The translations under genes and the position numbers were made by a program. Positions 54,179-64,000 of a DNA stretch of 64,000 bases are shown piece after piece; the stretch's first letter is position 1; each line of letters begins with the position of its first letter. This DNA comes from Megaustenia siamemsis (Eukaryota; Mollusca; Gastropoda; Stylommatophora; Ariophantidae). The stretch lies in NCBI GenBank assembly GCA_032433765.1, contig JAVIAB010000046.1, positions 60,919,388 through 60,983,387 of the forward strand. The letters run 5' to 3'. Under the pieces are notes generated by a model. It ran no database searches and was not told the origin of the DNA. It was given only the letters and a program-made list of their open reading frames with translations.

Positions 54179-54869
54179 GCTGAACCTTTCGAGCCATAGC
54201 TAGCCCATGGGGCATAGACCAAGATACTCCTTCTCTTATCTGAATTTTTGTTCTAGCAGTTTTCAATTCTTTTAAAGATATTTTATCAAATCTCGCCATT
54301 TATCTCTGTTCTGTGCAAGCAGCTCTATCTCATTGAGGTAGCCGAATCCTGCTGCTCTTGCCTCTCTCATCAATGTCCTTCTCAGTGTCTCTCTGGGTCT
54401 TCCTCTTTTTCTCTTACCTGTTGTTTCCCATATGAGGGCTTGCTTTGTTATTCGGTTATTATCTCTTCTCATCACATGTCCAACATATGACCATCATCTT
54501 TTCTTTATTACTGAAGATATTAGTGGTTGATTGGCGATTTCTCTAATTTCCTTGTTTGTTTTGAATTCGTTCCACACTATACCAAGTATTTTCCTTAGAC
54601 ATTTATTTTCGAATGTGTTCAACTTTGTTTCTATATCTCTTGTTGTTTTCCAGCTTTCACACACATACGTAAGGGTTGATAGTACATTTGATTTGAATAG
54701 TCTAAGTTTTGTGTTTGTGCTGATGAGTTTTGATTTCCACAACTTTTCAAGGCTTCTGAAAGATATTGCTGCTTTAGCTATTGTGATTCTAATTTCTTTA
54801 CTTGTATCCCCCTCTTGATCAATGTGACTTCCAAGATAGATAAAGTAATCGATCTCTTCTACTAGTTTG
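54179..54869 (-). mobile_element. LINE-F copy 3
   Basis: KLVEEIDYFIYLGSHIDQEG, ATISFRSLEKLWKSKLIS-type text, VLSTLTYVCESWKTTRDI, NKCLRKILGIVWNEFKTNKE, then the GRPRETLRRTLMREARAAG region and the TCGAGCCATAGC tail. Flanked by AAAGAAGTAAT at 54168-54178 and 54870-54880. 5' truncated. Confidence 0.85.
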
Positions 54870-56810
54870 AAAGAAGTAATACCAGTGGCTAAAAGAATCA
54901 ATAAAAAGAAATGGATGATAAGAAGAAATACAAGAACTAATGGACGAAAGACGAAAACATAAGAAAGAAGAACGGACATGTAAAATATTGCACAAAGAGA
55001 TCCAGAACAAATGCAGAGAAGCAAAGGAAGGATGGTTAAAACAGAAATGTGAAGAAATGGAAAAACAATAAAAGAAAGACTCAAAATTTATGTACAATCT
55101 GTTAAATGAATTAACAGGAAGAAAAGAAGTCAAAGTTTCAGGATGTGTTAAGTCAAAGGAAAGAAATATAATAATGGGACAGGAGAAGACAATAGAAGGA
55201 TGGACAGAAAATATCAGTCAACTCTATGATGATGAAAGACCAGAATTAAACAATTTAAACAAAGACACAGGACCACCAATTATGCAGAGTGAAGTGGAGG
55301 ACACAATTTAACACATGAAAAGAGGCAAAGCTCCAGGTCCCGACAATATAACATTAGAAGAGATAAATGCATTAGGAGAGCTGGGAGTACAAGTCATAAC
55401 AAAACTACTGAATGACATATATAACACTGGACACATACCCAAAGATCTACTAAAATCTATCTTTGTAGCCATACCGAAGAAGTCAGGCGCCACTGATTGT
55501 GAAGACCATCGCACTATTAGTCTTATGAGCCATATGACGAAAATATTACTAAGAATCATCATGAGACATGTAAGAAACAAAATCGAACCAGAAATAAGTG
55601 AAAAACAGTGTGGATTTGTTGAAGGAAAGGGCACCAATAATGCAATATACATCTTAAGAACATTGATAGAAAGATCTATAGATGTAAAGAAAGATCTATA
55701 CATGTGCTTTATAGACTACACAAAGGCATTTGACAAAGTGAAGCATGTGGAAATAACCAATATGCTGGAGAAATTAAACATTGATGGCAAGGATCTGCGA
55801 ATCATAAAAAACATGTACTGGCAACAAACAGAATCTATACAAATTAAACAAACAGGACAATTTCAACTTATAAAAGAGGAGTCAGGCAAGGCTGTGTTCT
55901 GTCGCCGGATTTGTTTTCACTTTACAGCGAACATACAAACATATTATGAGATCAATAGTAGACAAAAAAGGAATTGAAGTCAACGGTCACAACATAAATA
56001 ATTTGCGATGTGCGGATGACACAGTCTTAATAGCAGAGACTGAGAATGAACTACAAGAAATGATAGACATAATAGTAAAAGAAAGCATCAAGAAAGGTCT
56101 CAGTCTGAATAGTAAGAAAACAGAAGTAATGGTCATATCGAAGAAAAAATCATCACCAGCATGCAGCATAAAAATAAACAGGACAAATTGAAAAATTGAC
56201 AAATGAAACAAGTGCAATGTGTCAAATACTTGGGCACAATAATAACATTGGATAAAACATGCACCACGGAAACAGAAAGCAGAATAGCTGAGGCCAAAAT
56301 ATCATTTCAGAAAATGAAAAATATTTATGCAACAAATCTATGTCAATAGAAATGAGAAAGAGAGTTCATCGATGCTATATAGAACCAATTCTGACCTATG
56401 GAAGCAAATCATGGACAGTAGACAAACGAATGAAAAGACGATTAGAGGCCACAGAGATGGGATTTCTCAGAAGAATATTGAAAGTTCCCTGACAGCTAAA
56501 AAGACCAAAGAGGAAGTTCTCAAAGAAGCCAACACAAAAAGGTAGCTCCTAAAAAACATCAGAAAGAAACAATCAACATTTTTCGGGCACTTCATGAGAA
56601 GAGGAAAGTTGGAATACTTGGTTACAACTGGCAAAATAAAAGTAAAGAGAGATCGCGGACAACAAAGAGAGAAAATACTGGATAGCTTGGTGTCATGGCA
56701 TGGAAAGCAGTCAACAACAGAACTGATATGATGCACTGTAGATAGAAGATTGTGGAAGGACATTATTGCCTACGCCAACCGGTATGGTACATGATGATGA
56801 TGATGATGAT
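54870..56810 (+). mobile_element. LINE-C copy with most of the RT
   Basis: Plus strand. Linker in broken frames (54900-55310), then an open frame 55315-55977: MKRGKAPGPDNITLEEINAL, VAIPKKSGATDCEDHRTISL, KQCGFVEGKGTNNAIYIL, CFIDYTKAFDKVKHVEI (first RT Asp), MYWQQTESI. A frameshift near 55890 removes the GxRQGC motif from frame. At 56010 the active site reads CADDTVLIAE, Cys for Tyr, then NELQEMIDIIVKES. Degenerate C-terminus to a GATGATGATGAT tail at 56792-56808. Confidence 0.85.
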
Positions 56811-57490
56811 GCCTATCGTACTGTACTTATCACTCATCTGTCTATCTACTCTAAGCATATCTATTTCTAATTTCATGTTTCTTGGAGATTTCCGTGTCTT
56901 GCACAGTTTTATACTTATCTTTCCAACTACTGGTACATGGTCACTACTTACCAACATTATTCTACCTTTCAGCTTCCTGTGGAAGTCATAGGTCGTCAAC
57001 AAACACTTTCCAAGTCGTTCTGTTTCTTGCCATTCTTTTGGGATCATTCCATGTCTTCCCCATCATCTTCATCTCTGCTTCTATCTGTCTTCTTCAAGAA
57101 TTCCTTGGTCTTCCCCTTTGTTTTTTGCCCTTTATCCAAAGGTATTTGACCGGTACATTCCCATAATTCTATGTTAGTGATTTTGTCCTGCCATTTCCAT
57201 CCTTTTATTCTGTGTAAGCATCCATTAATGAAAGTCTGTATCTTCATGATTGTCAATTTTATTACCAACATTACAAGGAAATAATTATCATTTTTGGCCA
57301 TGTAATAAGAAGAGAATAGCTGGAACTTATTGTGACAACAGAAAATTGTGGGAAGAGGTGCCAGAGGAAAAGAGAAGTCTACCCAAAAGTTTAAAAGAGC
57401 AGTAAGATAACAAGTCAGCAACAGAATTGATAAACAATTGTAGAGAAAGTTGTGAAGAGTCATGATCAACTGTGCCAGCAGACATGTTTT
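56811..57490 (-). mobile_element. Mosaic of LINE pieces: endonuclease, LINE-D and LINE-B ends
   Basis: 56811-56960 minus: SSDHVPVVGKISIKL, the endonuclease His motif of a B- or C-like LINE. 56965-57265 minus: LINE-D, INGCLHRIKGWKWQDK then IELWECTGQIPLDKGQ, an uninterrupted version of the site that holds insertions in two other D copies. 57268-57490 plus: decayed LINE-B C-terminus (FLAM..EE text). Three fragments abut with no spacers. Confidence 0.65.
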
Positions 57491-58160
57491 TTAATTATTC
57501 ATACCTTCCATATTATACAACTGTCTCGTATTCAGTACAGATTTTATGTTTTTGTTTGTTAATACCAGCTGTACGCCCAATGGATATGAGTAAAGACCAT
57601 TTTTGTGAAACTCTGCTTTTTTCCTTCTTCAAATTTATTTGCACATAAAAGTTTTTGGAAAACTGTGAATTAGCTATTTCCGGAAGCAGCAAACCACCAA
57701 AACCAATTTTTTTTTTTAGTCAGGAAGTTACCAAGCATAGCCAAAAGGTCTCACATTTAACTAGAGATATCATGTGATTAATGTTACTACATTTATGCAT
57801 CAAGTATAAGACCAGGAAAGTAACTTTGCAATACATTTCACTGGCTTCACACATGGGCTCCAGCCCAAATAGTTTTCTCTTTCAACTTTGGACAACAATT
57901 GCGAGTCTAATATAACCTAGTAGACTTGGTCTATGATTGAACTGATCAAGTCTCGCCAAGAAGCGAGCAAACCCCCACCTCCTCCCTCCCTCCCCAAGAC
58001 AAAGATAATAGACATACGCCAGTACCCCAATGTGTTCCCATAGCGCGAAAAGCTTTTTTTGCTTGATCACTGTCACGTGGTAGTTTTCAAATTTCAAGAT
58101 ATTGGATGGATTTACGACTGAATGCAGCAGGTGTGCTTTTTTGTCAATAATTTTGTCATC
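57491..58160. other. Stretch without recognised gene
   Basis: Contains a C-rich tract (CCTCCTCCCTCCCTCCCC near 57978) in otherwise AT-rich sequence. No coding or periodic structure seen. Confidence 0.35.
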
Positions 58161-58172
58161 ATTAATGTACTA

Positions 58173-58845
58173 TTTCTATTCTATTGACCTTTCGAGCCGT
58201 AACCGGCCCATAGGGCGTAGACCAAGATACACCTTCTCCTATATGAATTTTTGTTCTAGCAGTTTTCTTTTAAAGATATTTTATCAAATCTCGCCATCTG
58301 TCTCTGTTCTGTGCAAGCAGTTCTATCTCATTGAGGGAGCCGATTCCTGCTGCTCTTGCCTCTCTCATCAATGTTCTTCTCAGTGTCTCCCTGGGTCTTC
58401 CTCTTTTTCTTTTACCTGTTGTTTCCCATATGAGGGCTTGCTTTGCTATTCGATTATTATCTCTTCTCATCACATGTCCAACGTATGACCATCGTCTTTT
58501 CTTTATTACTGAAGATATTAGTGGTTGATTGGCGATTTCTCTAATTTCCTCGTTTGTTTTGAATTCGTTCCATTCTATACCAAGTATTTTCCTTAGACAT
58601 TTATTTTCGAATGCGTTCAACTTTGTTTCTATATCTCTTGTTGTTTTCCAGCTTTCACACGCATATGTAAGGGTTGATAGTACATTTGATTTGAATAGCC
58701 TAAGTTTTGTGTTTGTGCTAATGAGTTTTGATTTCCACAACTTTTCAAGGCTTCTGAAAGACATTGCTGCTTTAGCCAGTCTGATTCTAATTTCTTTGCT
58801 CGTATCCCCTTCTCGATCAATGTGACTTCCAAGATAGATGAAGTG
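58173..58845 (-). mobile_element. LINE-F copy 4, best preserved
   Basis: 164-codon open frame: MSFRSLEKLWKSKLISTNTK, VLSTLTYACESWKTTRDIE, CLRKILGIEWNEFKTNEEIR, then YVGHVMRRDNNRIAKQ and the C-terminus DRWRDLIKYL with stop. Twelve-base duplication ATTAATGTACTA at 58161-58172 and 58846-58857. 5' truncated before the RT catalytic core. Confidence 0.9.
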
Positions 58846-59014
58846 ATTAATGTACTAGTGCAGAGTTAAAAACAATAGATTGTTTAATTCGGTATCTGTT
58901 TAAACAGATTTGCCCAATTCAATTGTACGATTATCTTTACAAAATTTGAAAGAGATTTCTAATAATAATTCAAGTCAAAATAATAATAATTAATCATATT
59001 TAAGTAAGATAAAT

Positions 59015-59310
59015 CCCAAAATAGAATTTTCTTTGAGCTTTTACTGCACTGCTATGTGTATACCCAAGACAACAAACGGGGATCAAATGCGGTAGTCATT
59101 TCCTGGCTTATGGTCGATTTTTTAGCCTGAAATCCGACCACATGGCCCCCTGGCTACCAGAGAAGTTACGTTTGTCTATTTACACGATGGCTGTCCACCA
59201 TCAGTTCAGCTCGTTTATGTTCAGCTCCCCAAAAGCATTCTTTGATGTCTATCCCATGTTACAAGGGTTTTATTTGATGTCCCGCCAAAGGCGGAGGAGA
59301 TTTCCTAACA
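59015..59310 (+). repeat. Interspersed repeat W, copy 2
   Basis: Diverged partner of 16918-17290 (shared CATCAGTTCAGCTCG-like, ACCCAAGACA and GGAGGAGATTTCC blocks). No coding seen. Confidence 0.6.
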
Positions 59311-59437
59311 TAAAGTAAAAAAACAGGAAGAAGGAAACAATATTCTTGAAACTTGCCTACATTTATTTTCAAAAACCAGCCCCCTTTCTATAACATTGTA
59401 TTTTTGCAGCGCACTTGAAAAAAAAAAATCCAACATC

Positions 59438-59710
59438 TTCTTTTCTTCTTCTTCTTCTATCCTTCCTCCATTGCCGTTGGAGTCGAGGGAAGATACAATC
59501 TGTGATTCTTTGCTCTTCTGTTGGCCTCTTCTGGTGTTATCCCTCCTAGTGACTCTAGTATTCTCTTTATTCATCTCTTTCTCGATCTTCCTCTTACTCT
59601 GGTGGTTTCTTAGCATTTGTTTATGGCTCTTTGATACTTTGTTAGTTCTTTTTGTCTTGTTATGCGACCGAACCAATTTATCTGTTGTTTCTTTATGTTG
59701 TTCTTAATCC
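59438..59710 (-). mobile_element. LINE-K 3' end, second copy
   Basis: Matches 26145-26760 in the TTCTTCTTCTTCT tail, the CATTGCCGTTGGAGTCGAGG-type block and the GGTTTCTTAG region. The minus-strand text has EKEMNKENTRVT and RRGQQKSKE in place of the coding text of copy 1. 59711-60020 next to it shows nothing. Confidence 0.55.
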
Positions 59711-60019
59711 AACATCAAAGGAAACAAATCCAATACTTAGGAGTCACCTGAAGTAGTAATTAGGAAGTTAATTAGGAGGGGGATATTTGCCTGCAGCAAA
59801 CAGTCAAATTTCAAGAATTTGTATTTTGAGGGTGGTAATTTTTATGATGGTATCGTAATCCAGGGTTAAGGTTGAATTTCATTATACCAAATAAAAAAAT
59901 GTTCAAAGATTAAAATATACTCTTTATTTTAAAAGTGTGGGATAGAGTTCATATACTAAAACATATAGAAAATGAATGATAAATAGCAATTAAGCTGCTT
60001 CTCTGATATATAAAGACTA

Positions 60020-61270
60020 AGATATTACTAAGAATCATCAAGCAAAGAGTGCAAAACAAAATCAGTCCAGAAATTAGTGAAGAACAGTGTGGTTTTGTTG
60101 GAGGTAAAAGTACGAACAATGCCACATACATCATAAGTTCTTTAGTAGAAAGAGCCACAGAGGTGAAAACAGATCTATGCTTATGTTTCATAGATTATGC
60201 CAAAGCATTTGACAAAGTAAAGCACCAAAAATATATCAAAATTTTAAAAGGCATAAACGTAGACAGCAAAGATCTAAGAATAATAAAGAACATGCACTGG
60301 CAACAAACAATGGCCATAAGAACTGGAAATCAATAGGGAATGTTTCAATAAATAAAACAGGGTGTTAGGCAAGGTTGTGTGCTGTCACCAGATTTGTTTA
60401 ATATTTATAGTGAGATTATTTTAAGATACATAAGGGGCATGTCTGGAATAACAATTGGAGGTCATAATATAAATAATCTAAGGTATGCTGATGATACAGT
60501 CTTAATTGCTAAGAGTGAAAATGAGTTACAAGAAATGTTAGACATTATAGTGAAGGAAAGCAAAAATAAAGGACTCAGCCTTAAAAGAAAAAAAACAGAA
60601 GCAATGGTAACAACAAAGAAAAAAACATCACCACAATGCACTATAAGGACAAGTGGAACAATATTAAAAGAAGTAAATAAATTTAAATATCTGGCAACAA
60701 TGTTAACCTTAGATGGAAGATGTACAACAGGGGTGAGATGCAGAATGGCTCAGGCAACAGCAGTTTTCTAAAAAATGAAGATGATCATGTGCAATCCATT
60801 TTTGACAATAGGAACAAGAAAAAGAGTTCTTAAATGTTATGTGAGCCAGTCTTAACATATGGATGTGAATCATGGATGATAGGACAACAAACAAGAAAAT
60901 CACTAGAGGTTGTAAAAATGTGGTTTTACAGAAGAATGTTGAGAATACCATGGACAGCTAAGAAGAGTAATGAAAACATTCTGAAAGAGACAAAGCAAAA
61001 TTGGAGCTAATTTCCAATATTATGAAGAAACAATCATCATTTTTTGGTCATGTAATGAGAAGCAAATAGCTGGAATATATTGTGACAACTGGAAAAATTG
61101 AGGGATGAAGAGATAAAAAGAAGCAAAGAGGAAAGATAACAGATAGCTTAAGAAAATGGCTTGGCAGAAAGACAACAACAGAAATGATAAATAACTGTCA
61201 AGATTGAAAGTTGTGGAGTGACATGATCACCTATGCCAGCAGGCATGGTACTGATGATGATGATGATCTT
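60020..61270 (+). mobile_element. LINE-B copy with the RT core
   Basis: Frames 60049-60336 and 60379-60771: KISPEISEEQCGFVGGKSTN, LCFIDYAKAFDKVKHQKY (first Asp), [33 protein letters not shown] (Asp pair), KFKYLATMLTLDGRC. After ~60770 the frame breaks repeatedly to the TGATGATGATGAT tail at 61253-61266. Stops at 60336 and between the frames. Confidence 0.88.
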
Positions 61271-61402
61271 GATTAAGTTTATAGAACCCTGGTTGCTGAA
61301 AGGATGAGTTTACAAAATGAAGGAGACAGGATGGATGTAATTATGGCATGAAGAAACATTCATAAAAACTTGGCATGGTACTTGATGATATATACATATA
61401 TC

Positions 61403-61517
61403 ATACTGATTGGTCTCGAGGCAAGATGCCAGCCTTGAGTCAGAGAGGTTGTGGGTTCAAATTCTGGCTGCACCAGTTGGGATTTTTATCTATGATTTCT
61501 CTCTGCGGCAACCACCC
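61403..61517 (+). mobile_element. tRNA-derived SINE Z fragment
   Basis: TTGGTCTCGAGGCAAGATGC followed ~30 bases later by GTGGGTTCAAATTC, the A- and B-box pair of a tRNA-like polymerase III promoter, then CTGCACCAGTTGGGATTTTT. The body stops at ~61517 where a LINE-G copy begins. Unrelated in sequence to SINE T. Confidence 0.55.
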
Positions 61518-62656
61518 ATGAGAACATTGATTGAAAAGTACACAGAAGTAAACAAACCAATATATGCCTGCTTTATAGACTACACCAAAGCTTTCGATAG
61601 AATACACCATAACCAACTTATAAACTGCCTAAAGGATATAAATCTAGACGACGCAGACATAAGACTAATATGTAATTTGTACTGGGAGCAAACAGCAATA
61701 ATAAGATATAACAAAGAGAACTCTACACCCATGGACATAAAAAGAGAAGTAAGACAAGGATGCATCCTATCACCAAGCTTGTTCAATCTATACACTGAGC
61801 AAATCTTTAAAAACATCTCAGATACCAGGCCTTAACATTAATGGAAAGATAATCAATAACCTAAGATATGCTGATGATACTGTTCTACTAGCAGAAAATC
61901 CTAAAGACCTACAACACTTACTTAATGTGATAAACACAACAAGCAAAAAATATGGACTAGAAATAAATGTCAAAAAGACTAAAACTATGATCATAAACAA
62001 AGAAAATTCTCAAGACCTACAATTAAATATCACAGTTGAGGGAATACATCTGGAGACAGTCCAGAGTTACAACTACCTTGGACATACTATAACCAATGAT
62101 GGAAAATGCACAACTGAAATAAGCAAAAGAATAGGTATGGCAAAAAGCAATTTTAATGCCATGAAAAATATACTAACAACAAAACAAATATCAGCAGGGC
62201 TGAAACTAAGAATGGCAAAATGTTACATCTTCTCAATATTCCTGTATGGTGCAGAAACATGGACATTAGACAAGAAAACAGAACAGAAAATTGAAGCCTT
62301 TGAAATGTGGATTTATAGAAGAATAGGTAGAATTGGATGGAAAGAAAATATAACAAACGATGAAGTTTTAAAACAACTGAAAATAAAAAGAGAACTGCTG
62401 AACACAATAAAGACAAGACAAATTAAATTTTTGGGGCAAGTTAAAAGACACAAAAGCCTACTAAAAGTAATATTGGAAGGAAAAATACAAGGTAAAAGAG
62501 GCAGAGGCAGACCAAGACTAACATGGACGAGTAACATCAAAAGATGGACAAGTCAATCTATGACAGCCTGCACCATCAAAGCGAGAAACAGAGTAGAATG
62601 GCGATCCATGGTAGCCAACCTTCGTTGCGGAGAGGGCACACGATGATGATGATGAT
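61518..62656 (+). mobile_element. LINE-G copy, RT and C-terminus, almost intact
   Basis: MRTLIEKYTEVNKPIYACFI, DYTKAFDRIHHNQL (first Asp), REVRQGCILSPSLF, then a frameshift near 61835 and [15 protein letters not shown] (Asp pair) at about 61858-61900. The second frame is open from 61927 to the natural stop at 62646, before a GATGATGATGATGAT tail. 5' truncated. Confidence 0.88.
61927..62646 (+). CDS. LINE-G RT C-terminal frame
   Basis: 239-codon open frame downstream of the YADD motif: KKTKTMIINKENSQDLQLNI, VQSYNYLGHTITNDGK, MAKSNFNAMKNILTTKQ, YIFSIFLYGAETWTLDKK, MWIYRRIGRIGWKENITNDE, GKRGRGRPRLTW and NRVEWRSMVANLRCGEGTR with a stop just before the tail. This is the thumb and DUF-like C-terminus of LINE RTs. 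It lacks the catalytic Asp pair, which lies upstream after a frameshift, so it cannot act alone. Confidence 0.75.
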   Translation: MINTTSKKYGLEINVKKTKTMIINKENSQDLQLNITVEGIHLETVQSYNYLGHTITNDGKCTTEISKRIGMAKSNFNAMKNILTTKQISAGLKLRMAKCYIFSIFLYGAETWTLDKKTEQKIEAFEMWIYRRIGRIGWKENITNDEVLKQLKIKRELLNTIKTRQIKFLGQVKRHKSLLKVILEGKIQGKRGRGRPRLTWTSNIKRWTSQSMTACTIKARNRVEWRSMVANLRCGEGTR

Positions 62657-63545
62657 GAGAGGCAGAGCAATTAAACATAGATATTTTAGGCATATCAGAA
62701 ACAAGATTGGAAAGAAAGTGGATACATACAAGACGATAAATATACGAGTACATTTATATATTCAGGCAACACAACAGAACATTAAAGAGGGGTTTGCATA
62801 CTAATAAAACAAGAAATACAAAAATATATAAATACCCACTGGACATACAATGATAGGATTATGTTATTAAAAATGAAGGGAAAACCATTTGACATAGCAA
62901 TAATACAGACATACGCACCTACCCAAGACTATAAAGATGAACAAACAGAAGCATACTATGAAGATCTAAATACAGTTATGAAGCAAGTGAAATCTTCAGA
63001 CATCTTGATTGTAATGGGTGACATGAACGCTAAAGTAGGAAAAGGTAGATATAAGACCATTATAGGAAATCATGGTTTTAGGAAAAAGAAATAATAGAGG
63101 AGAAAGATTAATTCAATTTTGAAAACAGGCTGATAATAAGTAACACCTATTTTGAGCAAGAGAAAAGGTAATTATACATATGGAAAAGCCCTGTAGATAG
63201 AAAGAGGAATGAAATAGGATACAAAATGATAAAAGACAGATTCCAGAACAGCATCAAGAAAGCCAAAACCTATCCAGGAGCAAATATTAATTCAGATCAC
63301 AATCCTGTAAGGATTAAAATGAAAATCAAATTAAAGAGAAAGAAACAAAAGACTAATTCAGCAATACCAATAGATATAACAGCTTTAAACCAGAAAGATG
63401 TAAAAGAAACTTATACAGTACAAGTAAAGAACACATATCAGAAGCGGCTAGAAGAAGGGATTGAGCAGTACAGAAGAGAAAATTTTGAAGAAAAAGTCAC
63501 AACCAAATGACAATGCATAAAAAACAGCATACAAGAATCTTGTGA
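62657..63545 (+). mobile_element. LINE endonuclease fragment downstream of LINE-G
   Basis: Begins in the middle of an endonuclease, LNIDILGISETRLERKW (catalytic Glu, shifted frame), FDIAIIQTYAPTQDYKDEQT, ILIVMGDMNAKVGKGRYK (Asp/Asn), then NINSDHNPVRIKMKIKLKR (His). The linker runs to ~63510. It follows the LINE-G tail with no spacer and in the same orientation, so the two may be head-to-tail neighbours of one family. Confidence 0.75.
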
Positions 63546-63552
63546 CACCTTA

Positions 63553-63845
63553 CCTGCCTCTTTTACCTTGTGTTTTCCCTTCCAATATTACTTTAAGCAG
63601 GCTGCTGCATCTTTTACCATGACCCAAAAGCTCATTTGTCTTGTTTGAATTGTGTTTAGTAGTTCTCTCTTCATTTTTAGTTGTTTTAAGACTTCATCAT
63701 TTGTTCTCTTTTCATTCCATCCAATTGTGCCTATTATTCTATAAATCCACATTTCAAAGGCTTCAGTTTTATGTTCTGTTTTCTTTCTTATTTCTATGTT
63801 TCTGCACCATACAGGAATGTTGAAAATATATAACATTTTCCTATT
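63553..63845 (-). mobile_element. LINE-G 3' region, minus strand
   Basis: KKTEHKTEAFEMWIYRIIGT, IGWNEKRTNDEVLKQLKMKR, LLNTIQTRQMSFW, then KVILEGKTQGK text. It lacks the (TGA)n tail and meets the endonuclease fragment at 63545. 63846-64000 holds nothing recognised. Confidence 0.75.
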
Positions 63846-64000
63846 CTTAGTTGTATCTGTACAATAATGTTTTAATAATTTTTATCCTTCATCCATTTAT
63901 GATGTCTATTACAATACAATTATTTCTCTATGACCAAAGAATATACTAACCGTAAGTTTATTAAGTGCACAGTCATTAGATTGTCCAAAATCCAAACCAT

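Noticed and set aside
55308..55703. A 131-codon minus-strand frame
   Set aside because: Antisense of the LINE-C RT, which has the real motifs.
59396..59707. A hydrophobic 103-codon plus-strand frame that looks like a membrane protein
   Set aside because: It is the pyrimidine-rich antisense of a LINE-K 3' end; the Leu/Ser/Phe richness comes from TTC and CTT repeats.
61403..61460. A second tRNA gene
   Set aside because: The boxes are correctly spaced but the arms do not pair convincingly and a SINE-type body follows.

Overview
This window is animal (metazoan) genomic DNA, AT-rich and dominated by transposable elements. The only host gene I can support is one very large gene on the minus strand. 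Seven short exons encode pieces of CUB domains (about 110 residues, the extracellular beta-sandwich module of cubilin, tolloids and spermadhesins). In transcript order they are 52108-51952, 51403-51222, 40772-40604, 29738-29504, 22919-22789, 17808-17622 and 6251-6088. All seven have GT/AG borders and join in frame. They give the second half of one CUB domain followed by three complete domains, each split over two exons. The exons total 1,225 bp spread over 46 kb. A tandem-CUB protein of cubilin type is the simplest reading, and both ends of the gene lie outside the window. The abundance of APE-type LINEs, tRNA-derived SINEs and piggyBac-type MITEs fits an invertebrate, perhaps a mollusc or another lophotrochozoan, but the sequence does not settle the phylum.

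The introns are a layered graveyard of transposons. I sort the LINE copies into working families by their protein and 3' tail. A (1-2.3 kb) has an APE-like endonuclease. B is the commonest, with about ten copies and a (TGA)n tail. C has the SLVSWHGKQ C-terminus. D has a (GAA)n tail. E includes the best preserved copy, at 3043-5937, with a 13-bp target duplication and one frameshift. F has a 3' end that finishes in GATA repeats. G has an intact RT C-terminus at 61.5-62.6 kb. There are also an I-type LINE with RNase H (8.4-9.96 kb), an I-type endonuclease region (18.2-20.0 kb), and an R2/NeSL-type LINE with a C-terminal restriction-like endonuclease (32.1-35.1 kb). Nesting is clear in several places: MITEs inside LINEs at TTAA, a solo LTR inside a D copy, a SINE at almost the same site of another D copy, and a 1-kb insertion inside a C copy. 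Target duplications are readable for many of them.

Tandem repeats are the second theme. They are a 31-bp array (6.4-6.6 kb), a 41-bp array (7.06-7.48 kb), a 55-bp array (22.92-23.38 kb), a 37-bp minisatellite of about 47 units (23.99-25.73 kb), an apparently perfect 368-bp tandem duplication (25.85-26.59 kb), a ~187-bp repeat (36.6-36.95 kb) and a 65-bp array (38.9-39.4 kb). The 55-bp array is the most striking, because each unit repeats the 3' splice acceptor and the first ~20 bases of the CUB exon it sits next to.

One further coding candidate is an uninterrupted 213-codon minus-strand frame at 36424-35783. It encodes two copies of an unrecognised cysteine-rich, heavily N-glycosylatable domain and lies inside a CUB-gene intron. 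No bacterial genes, rRNA, genuine tRNA gene or CRISPR array were found.
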